A DNA stretch of 46,041 bases from Enterococcus_E cecorum_C (lineage in GTDB: Bacteria > Bacillota > Bacilli > Lactobacillales > Enterococcaceae): contig NZ_JBQKFH010000017.1 of assembly GCF_052119425.1 (NCBI RefSeq), forward strand, positions 1-46,041. The letters are read 5' to 3'. A model generated the notes under the pieces. The model had not been told where the DNA came from. It was given only the letters and a program-made list of their open reading frames with translations, and searched no databases. Below, one piece after another: positions 23,134 through 30,002 of the stretch; positions within the stretch are counted from its first letter, which is position 1, and each line of letters begins with the position of its first letter. A program made the translations under genes and the position numbers.

Positions 23134-23998
23134 AGGCAAAGGTTTAGGACGTGGCATCGATGCGTTATTCCAAGATATTGAAGAAGTCGATGTGAAAAAA
23201 GAAGAAGTATTGGACTTACCGCTCAATGAATTGCGACCAAATCCTTATCAACCGCGAAAAACTTTTGATGAGCAGTCGTTAAAAGAATTGGCCAACTCCA
23301 TCGAACGTTCTGGCGTGTTTCAACCGATTATTGTCCGTCGTTCACAGATTAAAGGATATGAAATCATTGCCGGAGAACGTCGCTTTAGAGCTTCAAAACT
23401 TGCGGGCAAAACGAATATTCCTGCAATTATCCGTAACTTTGACGAAGAGATGATGATGCAAATTGCGGTCTTGGAAAACTTGCAGCGTGAAGATTTAAAT
23501 CCGCTAGAAGAAGCCGAGGCCTATGATATGCTGATGAAAAACTTGAAATTAACGCAAGCGCAAGTGGCTGAGCGTTTAGGCAAGAGTCGTCCGTATATCG
23601 CCAATTATTTGCGCTTGTTATCTTTACCAAAATTAGTCAAAGAAATGGTCCAAGAAGAGCGCCTATCGATGGGACAAGCCCGCACACTACTAGGCTTAAA
23701 AGATAAGAGCAATTTATTAAAACTAGCCAACCGTTGCGTCAAAGAAAATCTTACTGTCCGTCAATTGGAAAAACTAGTTTCTGAGATGAATGAAGCCAAA
23801 GAGAAGAAAAAAATTCCGCGCTTGATGAAGGAAAAACCGTATTATTTACGTGAAAGTGAAGAGCGTTTGATGGATAAATTTGGCACCAGTGTAGCGATCC
23901 AAGAGAAAAACGGCAAAGGAAAAATCGAAATCGAATACCTTTCACAAAATGATTTAACCCGTATTTTAGATATTTTGGATATTCATTTTGATTCATAA
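23123..23998 (+). CDS. parB: Chromosome partitioning protein ParB/Spo0J
   Basis: 291 residues, GTG start overlapping parA by 11 bp. It has the N-terminal CTPase domain with the GERRFRASKLAG motif, the central HTH (TQAQVAERLGKSRPYIANYLRLLSLP) that reads parS, and a C-terminal dimer domain ending LTRILDILDIHF. It loads at the parS sites seen at 13742, 21362 and, with one mismatch, 19608. Confidence 0.97.
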   Translation: MKNKGKGLGRGIDALFQDIEEVDVKKEEVLDLPLNELRPNPYQPRKTFDEQSLKELANSIERSGVFQPIIVRRSQIKGYEIIAGERRFRASKLAGKTNIPAIIRNFDEEMMMQIAVLENLQREDLNPLEEAEAYDMLMKNLKLTQAQVAERLGKSRPYIANYLRLLSLPKLVKEMVQEERLSMGQARTLLGLKDKSNLLKLANRCVKENLTVRQLEKLVSEMNEAKEKKKIPRLMKEKPYYLRESEERLMDKFGTSVAIQEKNGKGKIEIEYLSQNDLTRILDILDIHFDS

Positions 23999-24077
23999 AA
24001 ACAAGGAAGCAATTTGCTAGGCTATTCCTTGATGAAAGTCCGTGAAAAATTAGCGAAAAAAGAAATAGGTGAGGCGT

Positions 24078-24266
24078 ATGTTTGATTTAAATGATATTGT
24101 TGAAATGAAAAAACCGCATGCCTGTAAGACGAATCGTTGGCAAATCATTCGCATGGGTGCCGATATCAAAATAAAATGTCTAGGATGCGAGCATATCGTC
24201 ATGATGCCTAGACGCGAATTTACCAAAAAAATGAAGAAAATATTAGTGAAAGCTGAGGAACAATAA
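24078..24266 (+). CDS. DUF951 protein
   Basis: 62 residues from ATG 24078 with AGGTG six bases upstream; a GTG at 24069 is too early. It has MFDLNDIVEMKKPHACKTNRWQIIRMGADIKIKCLGCEHIVMMPRREF, the DUF951 pattern with Cys-x2-Cys and a preceding Cys, a possible zinc ribbon-like fold. DUF951 sits between parB and ychF in many Lactobacillales. Function unknown. Confidence 0.9.
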   Translation: MFDLNDIVEMKKPHACKTNRWQIIRMGADIKIKCLGCEHIVMMPRREFTKKMKKILVKAEEQ

Positions 24267-24268
24267 AA

Positions 24269-25369
24269 ATGGCATTAACTGCTGGAATTGTAGGTTTACC
24301 AAATGTCGGCAAATCTACTTTATTTAACGCAATTACAAAAGCTGGCGCAGAAGCAGCGAACTATCCTTTTGCGACCATCGATCCTAACGTCGGCATGGTG
24401 GAAGTCCCTGATTGGCGTTTGAAACGATTAACAGAATTAGTCAAACCGAAAAAAGAAGTCCCAACCACCTTTGAATTTACCGATATTGCCGGAATTGTAA
24501 AAGGAGCAAGTAAAGGGGAAGGACTAGGAAACCAATTTTTAAGCCACATTCGTCAAGTGGATGCGATTTGTCATGTGGTCCGTTGCTTTGACGATGAGAA
24601 TATTACTCACGTTGAAGGTCGCGTGGATCCGATTGCCGATATCGAAACGATTAATTTAGAGTTGGTGCTAGCGGACTTGGAATCTGTGAACAAACGCTAT
24701 ACTCGTGTAGCCAAAGTCGCTAAAACCAAAGATAAAGATGCGGTGGCGGAATTGGCAGTCTTAGATAAGATTAAACCTGTTTTAGAAGAAGGAAAATCTG
24801 CTCGTAGCGTCGAATTTAGTGAAGAAGAACAAAAAATTGTGAAGGGCTTATTCCTATTGACGACCAAACCGGTATTATATGTCGCAAATGTGTCTGAAGA
24901 TGAAGTGGCAGATGGCGAGAACAATCCGTATGTCAAACAAGTAAAGGAATTTGCAGCAAGTGAAAATGCAGAAGTCATCATTGTTTGTGCACGGGCAGAA
25001 GAAGAAATTGCCGAGTTAGAAGAAGAGGACAAAGCTGAATTTTTAGAAGCGATGGGGATTGAAGAATCAGGCTTAGATCAATTAATTCGTGCAGCCTATG
25101 ATTTATTAGGTTTAGCGACTTACTTTACAGCCGGTGAGCAAGAAGTCCGTGCTTGGACCTTTAGAAAAGGGATGAAAGCTCCTCAATGTGCGGGGATTAT
25201 CCACTCTGACTTTGAACGAGGCTTTATCCGTGCTGAAACTGTATCTTTTGAAGACTTAGATCATTATGGCACGATGCATGCGGCTAAAGAAGCTGGTCGT
25301 GTCCGTTTAGAAGGTAAAGATTACGAAGTGCAAGACGGCGATATTATGCTCTTTAGATTTAACGTTTAA
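24269..25369 (+). CDS. ychF: Redox-regulated ATPase YchF (Obg family)
   Basis: 366 residues. P-loop GLPNVGKSTLFNAITK (8-23), G3 DIAGIVKGASKGEGLGNQFL, the YchF-type NxxE-like ATP specificity region, and a C-terminal TGS domain (YFTAGEQEVRAWTFRKGMKAPQCAG...GIIHSDFERGFIRAE). YchF hydrolyses ATP rather than GTP and associates with ribosomes. It follows DUF951 by 2 bp in the rsmG-parAB operon. Confidence 0.97.
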   Translation: MALTAGIVGLPNVGKSTLFNAITKAGAEAANYPFATIDPNVGMVEVPDWRLKRLTELVKPKKEVPTTFEFTDIAGIVKGASKGEGLGNQFLSHIRQVDAICHVVRCFDDENITHVEGRVDPIADIETINLELVLADLESVNKRYTRVAKVAKTKDKDAVAELAVLDKIKPVLEEGKSARSVEFSEEEQKIVKGLFLLTTKPVLYVANVSEDEVADGENNPYVKQVKEFAASENAEVIIVCARAEEEIAELEEEDKAEFLEAMGIEESGLDQLIRAAYDLLGLATYFTAGEQEVRAWTFRKGMKAPQCAGIIHSDFERGFIRAETVSFEDLDHYGTMHAAKEAGRVRLEGKDYEVQDGDIMLFRFNV

Positions 25370-25466
25370 AAAAGTTCTATCACAAAGCCTAAAATTTTGT
25401 TACAATGTAGATAAGAATCCGCTTTACTGACTATTCAGTAATTGGAAAGGGGAACTTGGAAAGTAG

Positions 25467-26165
25467 ATGGAAGTAGAAACACTTAGAGAATATGTTGCAC
25501 AAAACCGCGAGCTAGAAACACAACTCACCAAGCGTAATCAGCAATATATTTTTGACTTGAAAAAAGCATTAAACGCAGCGAACCTCTCTGAAGAAGAATT
25601 AGCCGTTGTTTTACATGAGATGTTGCCAGTTTTGGTGCGTGAACAAAAAAGTGGCGTCACTGCGCGTCAATTGTTTGGCACTGTTTCTGAGCGTACAGAT
25701 GCGATTATTAATAAACCAGCCGAAGAAGCCAAACCAAATAGCCAACCAGTGATGATTTGGTTAGATAATTTCTTATTGTTATTGGGATTATTCGGTCTGT
25801 TTATCGGTCTAGTTGCTCAGTTTAGTAAAGGACAAGCCCAACCATATGGCGTGTTGACGTTATTTGGTACAGCGGCAGTCGGTGGCTGGGTCTTCTATCT
25901 GATGCACCGCTATGTCTATCAATACCAAATGCCTGGCGCAGATGTGAAAAAACGTCCTCGTGGGGGCAAAGTCATTGCAATCTTAGTTGGTAGCTTTGCA
26001 TTATGGTTTGTCGTAATCATGGGAAGTGCCTTGATTCCACAGCCAATCTTAAATCCAATTATCATGATGATTTTAGGGGCCATTGCTTTAGGTTTGCGTT
26101 TCTATTTGAAGAAAAAATTCAATATCGTCAGCAGCCTATCCAGCCCACGTACTCGTCAAAAATAA
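25467..26165 (+). CDS. DUF1129 membrane protein
   Basis: 232 residues. A soluble helical N-terminus (1-95: VETLREYVAQNRELETQLTKRNQQYIFDLKKALNAANLSEEELAVVLHEMLPVLVREQKSGVTA...) is followed by about four membrane helices (MIWLDNFLLLLGLFGLFIGLVAQF; GVLTLFGTAAVGGWVFYLM; VIAILVGSFALWFVVIMGSALI; IIMMILGAIALGL) and a basic tail. This is the DUF1129 family found after ychF in Lactobacillales. No role is established. A terminator follows. Confidence 0.9.
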   Translation: MEVETLREYVAQNRELETQLTKRNQQYIFDLKKALNAANLSEEELAVVLHEMLPVLVREQKSGVTARQLFGTVSERTDAIINKPAEEAKPNSQPVMIWLDNFLLLLGLFGLFIGLVAQFSKGQAQPYGVLTLFGTAAVGGWVFYLMHRYVYQYQMPGADVKKRPRGGKVIAILVGSFALWFVVIMGSALIPQPILNPIIMMILGAIALGLRFYLKKKFNIVSSLSSPRTRQK

Positions 26166-26181
26166 CTAATTGAAACAATCA

Positions 26182-26230
26182 ACAGCCTACAAACGTCTTT
26201 TTTCAGAGATGTTTGTGGACTGTTTTTTTT
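26182..26230 (+). terminator. Terminator of the rsmG-DUF1129 operon
   Basis: ACAGCCTACAAACGTC pairs (with some mismatches) with GATGTTTGTGGACTGT, followed by eight T. It ends the operon and begins the 500-bp gap before the Rgg genes. Confidence 0.75.
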
Positions 26231-26334
26231 AGCAATTTGATTGAACTCATTTATACAGGATGAATCATGGATATCCTATACACAATAGTTATTGAAGAAT
26301 AGTTACATTATATTATGTCGATAGCAAGTAGATA

Positions 26335-26363
26335 TTGTTGCTACAAACAGATTCACTTATAAT
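26335..26363 (+). promoter_or_regulatory. Candidate promoter reading toward rgg1
   Basis: TTGTTG (26335-26340), 17-bp spacer, TATAAT (26358-26363). Its transcript would run about 290 nt before the first rgg and pass over the shp gene on the opposite strand, so shp and rgg1 RNAs could be antisense to each other. Confidence 0.4.
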
Positions 26364-26487
26364 AGGAATAGGTTGTAAATCTATAAAAAGTATTCGTTTT
26401 TTGGTGGTATATTAATGTAACACATGAGTACTTGCTTGAAGGAGGTATTGCGGATCTTTTGAAGTCTTTTAAATAAAACATTATTTA

Positions 26488-26562
26488 TTAAATTATAGGA
26501 ATAATGATGAAACCTCCGAGAAGTAAGAGTATTTTTAAGGTGTTTTGTATTTTCTTATTCAA
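26488..26562 (-). CDS. shp: Short hydrophobic peptide pheromone (SHP) divergent to rgg
   Basis: A 24-codon ORF on the minus strand from TTG 26562-26560 to TAA 26490-26488. A ribosome binding site AAAGGAG lies 11 bases upstream. The product starts with MNKKIQNTLK and ends LLLLGGFIIIPII: a short basic N-terminus then an all-hydrophobic C-terminus, the make-up of SHP pheromones that are cut from the precursor and sensed by Rgg proteins. The gene is divergent from the Rgg gene at 26661, the standard shp position. The C-terminal half would be the mature peptide (inference). No homologous SHP sequence was checked. Confidence 0.75.
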   Translation of the reverse strand: MNKKIQNTLKILLLLGGFIIIPII

Positions 26563-26632
26563 TATGAAATCATCTCCTTTAAAAACAATTATGCCTATAT
26601 ATTAGTAGAAAATTCACATGTATCATTTTATT

Positions 26633-26646
26633 TCCCATATAAGGGA
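26633..26646. promoter_or_regulatory. Rgg-box-like palindrome between shp and rgg1
   Basis: TCCCATATAAGGGA is an imperfect palindrome. Read toward shp it gives TATATGGGA, the same core that lies before the radical SAM gene. In both cases the last A of GGGA is followed, 28 bases on, by a -10-like hexamer (TAATAT for shp, TATAAT for the radical SAM gene). An operator for Rgg is likely but unproved. Confidence 0.5.
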
Positions 26647-26660
26647 TAAGGGGGAGAGTT

Positions 26661-27521
26661 ATGGAAAAATTTGGAACGGTATTTAAAAAATTACGAGAAT
26701 CTAGACATCTAAGCTTAGCAGATATTTCAAAAATGGGCGTTTCTACTTCACAAATATCACGCTTTGAAAATGGTGAAAGTGACTTGACGATTACGAAATT
26801 CATTGCAATCTTGAAAAAAATGAATATTTCCATTGATGAATATCTTTATGTCGTTAATAACTTTAAAAGAGATGATTTGAGTGAACTTTTGTATCAGATA
26901 AATAAATATCTCATAAACCATGATGCTAAGGGATTGAAAAACTTATTAGTTATTTACCAAGAAAAGACGGATGATTCAATTTATCATAGGTTGCATATTT
27001 TGATTATAAAAATTAGATTGTCATTTTTAAATTCTTGTAATCAGTATGAATTAAAGGATATTAAAGAGTTAAGCGAGTATTTATTTAGTGTCGAATATTG
27101 GGGAATATATGAACTATTAATTTTTTCCAGTGTGATTGATGTGTTAGAACCGCAATTATATATGACGTTGTTACGAGAGATGAATCGACGAGTGGATTTT
27201 TATAAAGATATTCCTAGAAATAAAAAGTTAATTATCATTATGAATATCAATGCTTATATTACCTGTGTTGAGGCAAATGATTTTATTTCAGCGGATTATA
27301 TCGAAAAACAAATTGTACGAATGGATATTGAAGAGACGGATTTATATGAGCGGTTGTTTTTTAAATATGCTAAAAATATTTATAATTATAAAGTTTCAAA
27401 AGATGAGAAATATTTAGAAGTGATTAACAAAATTATTGCTGCAGTCAAAATAGCGGATAGCCAGCATCTAGCTGAAAATTTTGAGGAACATTTAAATAAG
27501 GTACTGCAGCTAAATGAGTAA
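26661..27521 (+). CDS. rgg: Rgg family transcriptional regulator, copy 1
   Basis: 286 residues. The N-terminal HTH (EKFGTVFKKLRESRHLSLADISKMGVSTSQISRFENGESDLTITKFIAILKKM, 2-54) is a typical Rgg/XRE start; the rest is a long helical domain (TPR-like, about 70-286), where Rgg proteins bind peptide pheromones. RBS GGGGGAGAG precedes the ATG. It is adjacent to and divergent from the shp gene. Clearly paralogous to the next gene, with matching HTH and YWG.YELLIFS...MNRR.D.Y..I..N segments. Confidence 0.9.
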   Translation: MEKFGTVFKKLRESRHLSLADISKMGVSTSQISRFENGESDLTITKFIAILKKMNISIDEYLYVVNNFKRDDLSELLYQINKYLINHDAKGLKNLLVIYQEKTDDSIYHRLHILIIKIRLSFLNSCNQYELKDIKELSEYLFSVEYWGIYELLIFSSVIDVLEPQLYMTLLREMNRRVDFYKDIPRNKKLIIIMNINAYITCVEANDFISADYIEKQIVRMDIEETDLYERLFFKYAKNIYNYKVSKDEKYLEVINKIIAAVKIADSQHLAENFEEHLNKVLQLNE

Positions 27522-27547
27522 AGGGATTGCCTAGTAAGTTTTTGTTT

Positions 27548-27562
27548 ATCCCATATATGCAA
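27548..27562. promoter_or_regulatory. 15-bp operator-like box before rgg2
   Basis: ATCCCATATATGCAA, overlapping the first bases of the rgg2 ribosome binding site (AAGGAG 27561-27566). Its exact reverse complement occurs at 28441-28455 before the radical SAM gene. Possible Rgg binding site, perhaps for autoregulation. Confidence 0.5.
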
Positions 27563-27575
27563 GGAGTAGGATATT

Positions 27576-28439
27576 ATGGAGAACTATGGAGAAATTTTTA
27601 AAACTTATCGCGAAGCAAGAGGGTTAAGTCTAAAAGATATTGCTGAAAGTGGTTTATCTACTTCACAGTTATCTAGATTTGAAAAAGGAGAAAGCGATTT
27701 AACGATAACAAAATTTATTAAGGCTTTACGAAAAATCAAAATGCCTGTAGATGAATTTATGTATGTAATGAACGATTTTAAAAAAGATGAAATAAGTGGT
27801 TCATGGGAAAAAATACAAACGCTATTCTATAGTAAAGATGTAGCTGGATTAAATAAGTTGTTGATTGCACAGAAAGAAAAAACAGATGAATTAAATATTT
27901 TTAAACGTTTAAATACTATTATTATTAAGATATATTTAGGAAATCTTACGAATAAAAAAACACATAGTGAAGAGGATATGGAATTTGTCATTGATTATTT
28001 GATGAAAGTGGATTATTGGGGAGAATATGAATTATTGATTTTTTCTAATTTGTTATCCTCTTTAAATCACGAAATGAGTATGATGCTGTTAAAAGAAATG
28101 AATCGTCGGACGGATTTGTATAGAGAGATTTCAAAAAATAGAAGAATCATTGCTTCGATGAATGTTAATGCCTTTATTATGTGTATTGAACGAAATAAAT
28201 GGTTAGATGCACATTATTTTGAAAAACAACTAGAAATGACCTTTTTTAAGGAAACAGAAATTTATGAACGTTATTATTTTTATTTTGCTAAACAAATGCT
28301 CAGATATAAAAAAGATGGAGAGGATAACGCGATTATCGAAATGAAAAAGATTATTGCTGGATTAAAATTGGTGGATTGCCATAATATTGCCAGTTCATTT
28401 GAAGAAGAATTAGCTAAAATGTTGGGTAGTGATAGCTAG
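27576..28439 (+). CDS. rgg: Rgg family transcriptional regulator, copy 2
   Basis: 287 residues. HTH: ENYGEIFKTYREARGLSLKDIAESGLSTSQLSRFEKGESDLTITKFIKALRKI (2-54); C-terminal helical domain as in copy 1. Tandem paralogue, 54 bp after copy 1. In other Firmicutes, paired Rgg proteins that share one SHP act as activator and repressor; whether that holds here is unknown. It directly precedes the radical SAM gene, separated by the 15-bp box and a promoter. Confidence 0.9.
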   Translation: MENYGEIFKTYREARGLSLKDIAESGLSTSQLSRFEKGESDLTITKFIKALRKIKMPVDEFMYVMNDFKKDEISGSWEKIQTLFYSKDVAGLNKLLIAQKEKTDELNIFKRLNTIIIKIYLGNLTNKKTHSEEDMEFVIDYLMKVDYWGEYELLIFSNLLSSLNHEMSMMLLKEMNRRTDLYREISKNRRIIASMNVNAFIMCIERNKWLDAHYFEKQLEMTFFKETEIYERYYFYFAKQMLRYKKDGEDNAIIEMKKIIAGLKLVDCHNIASSFEEELAKMLGSDS

Positions 28440-28440
28440 A

Positions 28441-28488
28441 TTGCATATATGGGATGAATTTTAGATTAATGGAATTTGGGTATATAAT
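28441..28488 (+). promoter_or_regulatory. Rgg-box-like element and promoter of the radical SAM gene
   Basis: TTGCATATATGGGAT (28441-28455) is the exact reverse complement of the box before rgg2. It is followed by TTTAGA (28460-28465), a 17-bp spacer and TATAAT (28483-28488). An activator bound at the box would contact polymerase at a weak -35, the arrangement expected for an Rgg-activated promoter. The start of the RNA would be near 28495. Confidence 0.55.
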
Positions 28489-28519
28489 GGGCTCATAGAT
28501 AGCTCGGAGGTGTTTAAAC

Positions 28520-29815
28520 ATGAAATTATCGCCTTATATTCTTCATACCGATACTGACGAGGGTAGAGTTTATTATAATACCAAAAATAATCATTCATTT
28601 TTTATCAGCTCTCGATTAGTTGAGAAGATGAAAGATGATGTAGAAATACAAAATCAGTATGAAACATATTTAAAATCCTATCACTATAACCAAGAAGATA
28701 ATGAATTCGAAAAAGTCACAGCTAAGATTACAAAAACGGACGAAAAAATTCTAGAGTTCACAATTTTAACACATGGAGATTGTAATTTTAGATGTAAATA
28801 TTGCTATGAAAAATTTGAAGATATTGTAATGAGTGAAGAAGTGGAACAGGCAATTAGTGAATTTGCTGAAAAATTATTGTCTGTAAAAAATTATAAGCAA
28901 TTTCATGTTCACTGGTTTGGCGGGGAACCACTTTTAGGCTATCGAACCATTAAAGCTTTATCTAGTAAATTTCAAGAATATTGTGATAGGTATGGAGTTA
29001 CCTATTCTTCAGATATTACAACAAACGGATTTCTTCTTACGCGTAATAAACAAGCAGAACTTATTGAAAAATGTTCAGTTACTAGCTTTCAGATTACAGT
29101 AGATGGTGATCAAGAAGGACATGATAGCCAACGTGTTTTAGCAAATGGTCAAGGTTCTTATCAAAGGATATTGAATAATTTAAAACAACTATCTTCTAGT
29201 ACTTTTCAATTTAATTGCATAATTAGATTTAATTTATCTGAATCGAATTTGGTTTCGGTAAGTAATTTTTTAGATCAAGATGGTAAATTTTTGAAAAATG
29301 ATGAAAGATTTGAGTTACTTTTTTACAACGTTTCTGATTGGGGACAAGGATCTAGAGAAAAAGATTATTGTGTACGAATGTTAGCAGAGGATAGGAGTTA
29401 TGAATTTGCTAGAAAAGCCTATGAAAATGGGTATAAACTCAACTATCCAGAAAGTTTGTTGCATAATTCATTTACTTGTTATGCCAATCGATTAAACCAT
29501 TATATGTTCAACGTTAGAGGAATTATACAGGCGTGTACGATTGATTTGTATAGTTCACAAAACGTTTTTGGAAATATTGTTACGAAAAGTATCAATGAAA
29601 CTAAGCGGAAACATTGGGTCAAAAATATAGATGTTGAAAGATGTCAGGATTGTCCCTATGTGTTGATATGCAAGTCTGGTCATTGTCCTTTAGTTAGGAA
29701 TAGTAAAACTAGCTCTTGGGAGAGGCTGTGTCAATCGAATAAAAGACGGATACAGAAGAGTTTAGCTTTATTTGCACTGACAAAAGGTTATAACGATGTG
29801 CTTGACGTATTATAA
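28520..29815 (+). CDS. Radical SAM/SPASM peptide-modifying enzyme
   Basis: 431 residues. The radical SAM cluster motif is CNFRCKYC (Cys88, Cys92, Cys95); GGEP at 134-137 binds SAM. The C-terminal SPASM region carries Cys320, Cys339, Cys375, Cys378, Cys384, Cys389, Cys404, enough for two auxiliary Fe-S clusters. Such enzymes crosslink short precursor peptides. RBS TCGGAGG precedes ATG 28520. Next gene, 20 bp on, is a 26-residue precursor. The Rgg/shp neighbours place it in the Rgg-controlled RaS-RiPP group described in streptococci. The bond it makes is inferred, not shown. Confidence 0.92.
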   Translation: MKLSPYILHTDTDEGRVYYNTKNNHSFFISSRLVEKMKDDVEIQNQYETYLKSYHYNQEDNEFEKVTAKITKTDEKILEFTILTHGDCNFRCKYCYEKFEDIVMSEEVEQAISEFAEKLLSVKNYKQFHVHWFGGEPLLGYRTIKALSSKFQEYCDRYGVTYSSDITTNGFLLTRNKQAELIEKCSVTSFQITVDGDQEGHDSQRVLANGQGSYQRILNNLKQLSSSTFQFNCIIRFNLSESNLVSVSNFLDQDGKFLKNDERFELLFYNVSDWGQGSREKDYCVRMLAEDRSYEFARKAYENGYKLNYPESLLHNSFTCYANRLNHYMFNVRGIIQACTIDLYSSQNVFGNIVTKSINETKRKHWVKNIDVERCQDCPYVLICKSGHCPLVRNSKTSSWERLCQSNKRRIQKSLALFALTKGYNDVLDVL

Positions 29816-29834
29816 ATGAAAGGAGTTTTACTTT

Positions 29835-29915
29835 ATGAATATTTCAGAAAACAAAACATTTAACGCTGAGCGTGAAATAAGTGTTAATATAAACTTTTTC
29901 TGCGCTAATTCATAA
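29835..29915 (+). CDS. RiPP precursor peptide with NxxC motif
   Basis: 26 codons, ATG 29835, TAA 29913-29915, with AAAGGAG eight bases upstream. It starts MNISENKTFN and ends VNINFFCANS. The single cysteine (Cys23) lies three residues after Asn20, giving N-F-F-C, an NxxC arrangement; Asn18 and Asn25 are other nearby Asn residues. It lies 19 bp behind the radical SAM gene and before a strong terminator, exactly where a substrate gene would be. The NxxC class of RaS-RiPPs is described with a Cys-Asn thioether; the match is by motif and context only. Confidence 0.75.
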   Translation: MNISENKTFNAEREISVNINFFCANS

Positions 29916-29925
29916 GAAGCATTGA

Positions 29926-29977
29926 AAGTTAAGGTATAAGTGTGTCTCCCCCACATATACCTTAACTTCTTTTATTT
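29926..29977 (+). terminator. Strong intrinsic terminator after the precursor gene
   Basis: AAGTTAAGGTATA and TATACCTTAACTT form a 13-bp stem, extended by GTG/CAC after one mismatch, then TTCTTTTATTT. It lies between the precursor and the ABC genes, so read-through would limit exporter expression relative to precursor, or the ABC genes have their own promoter. Confidence 0.85.
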
Positions 29978-30002
29978 GAAAACAGAAAAAAGGAGTGTTT
30001 TT

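Noticed and set aside
26503..26613. A 33-codon plus-strand ORF antisense to shp
   Set aside because: Weak ribosome binding site, no recognisable pattern, and it lies exactly antisense to the better supported shp ORF.
26579..26833. An 84-codon minus-strand ORF overlapping the start of rgg1, ending IHVNFLLIYRHNCF
   Set aside because: No ribosome binding site before any of its ATGs. The true SHP is the separate ORF at 26488-26562.
29940..30002. GTG start extending the first ABC protein by 21 residues
   Set aside because: It lies in the terminator loop region and lacks a ribosome binding site; ATG 30003 has AAAGGAG at good spacing.
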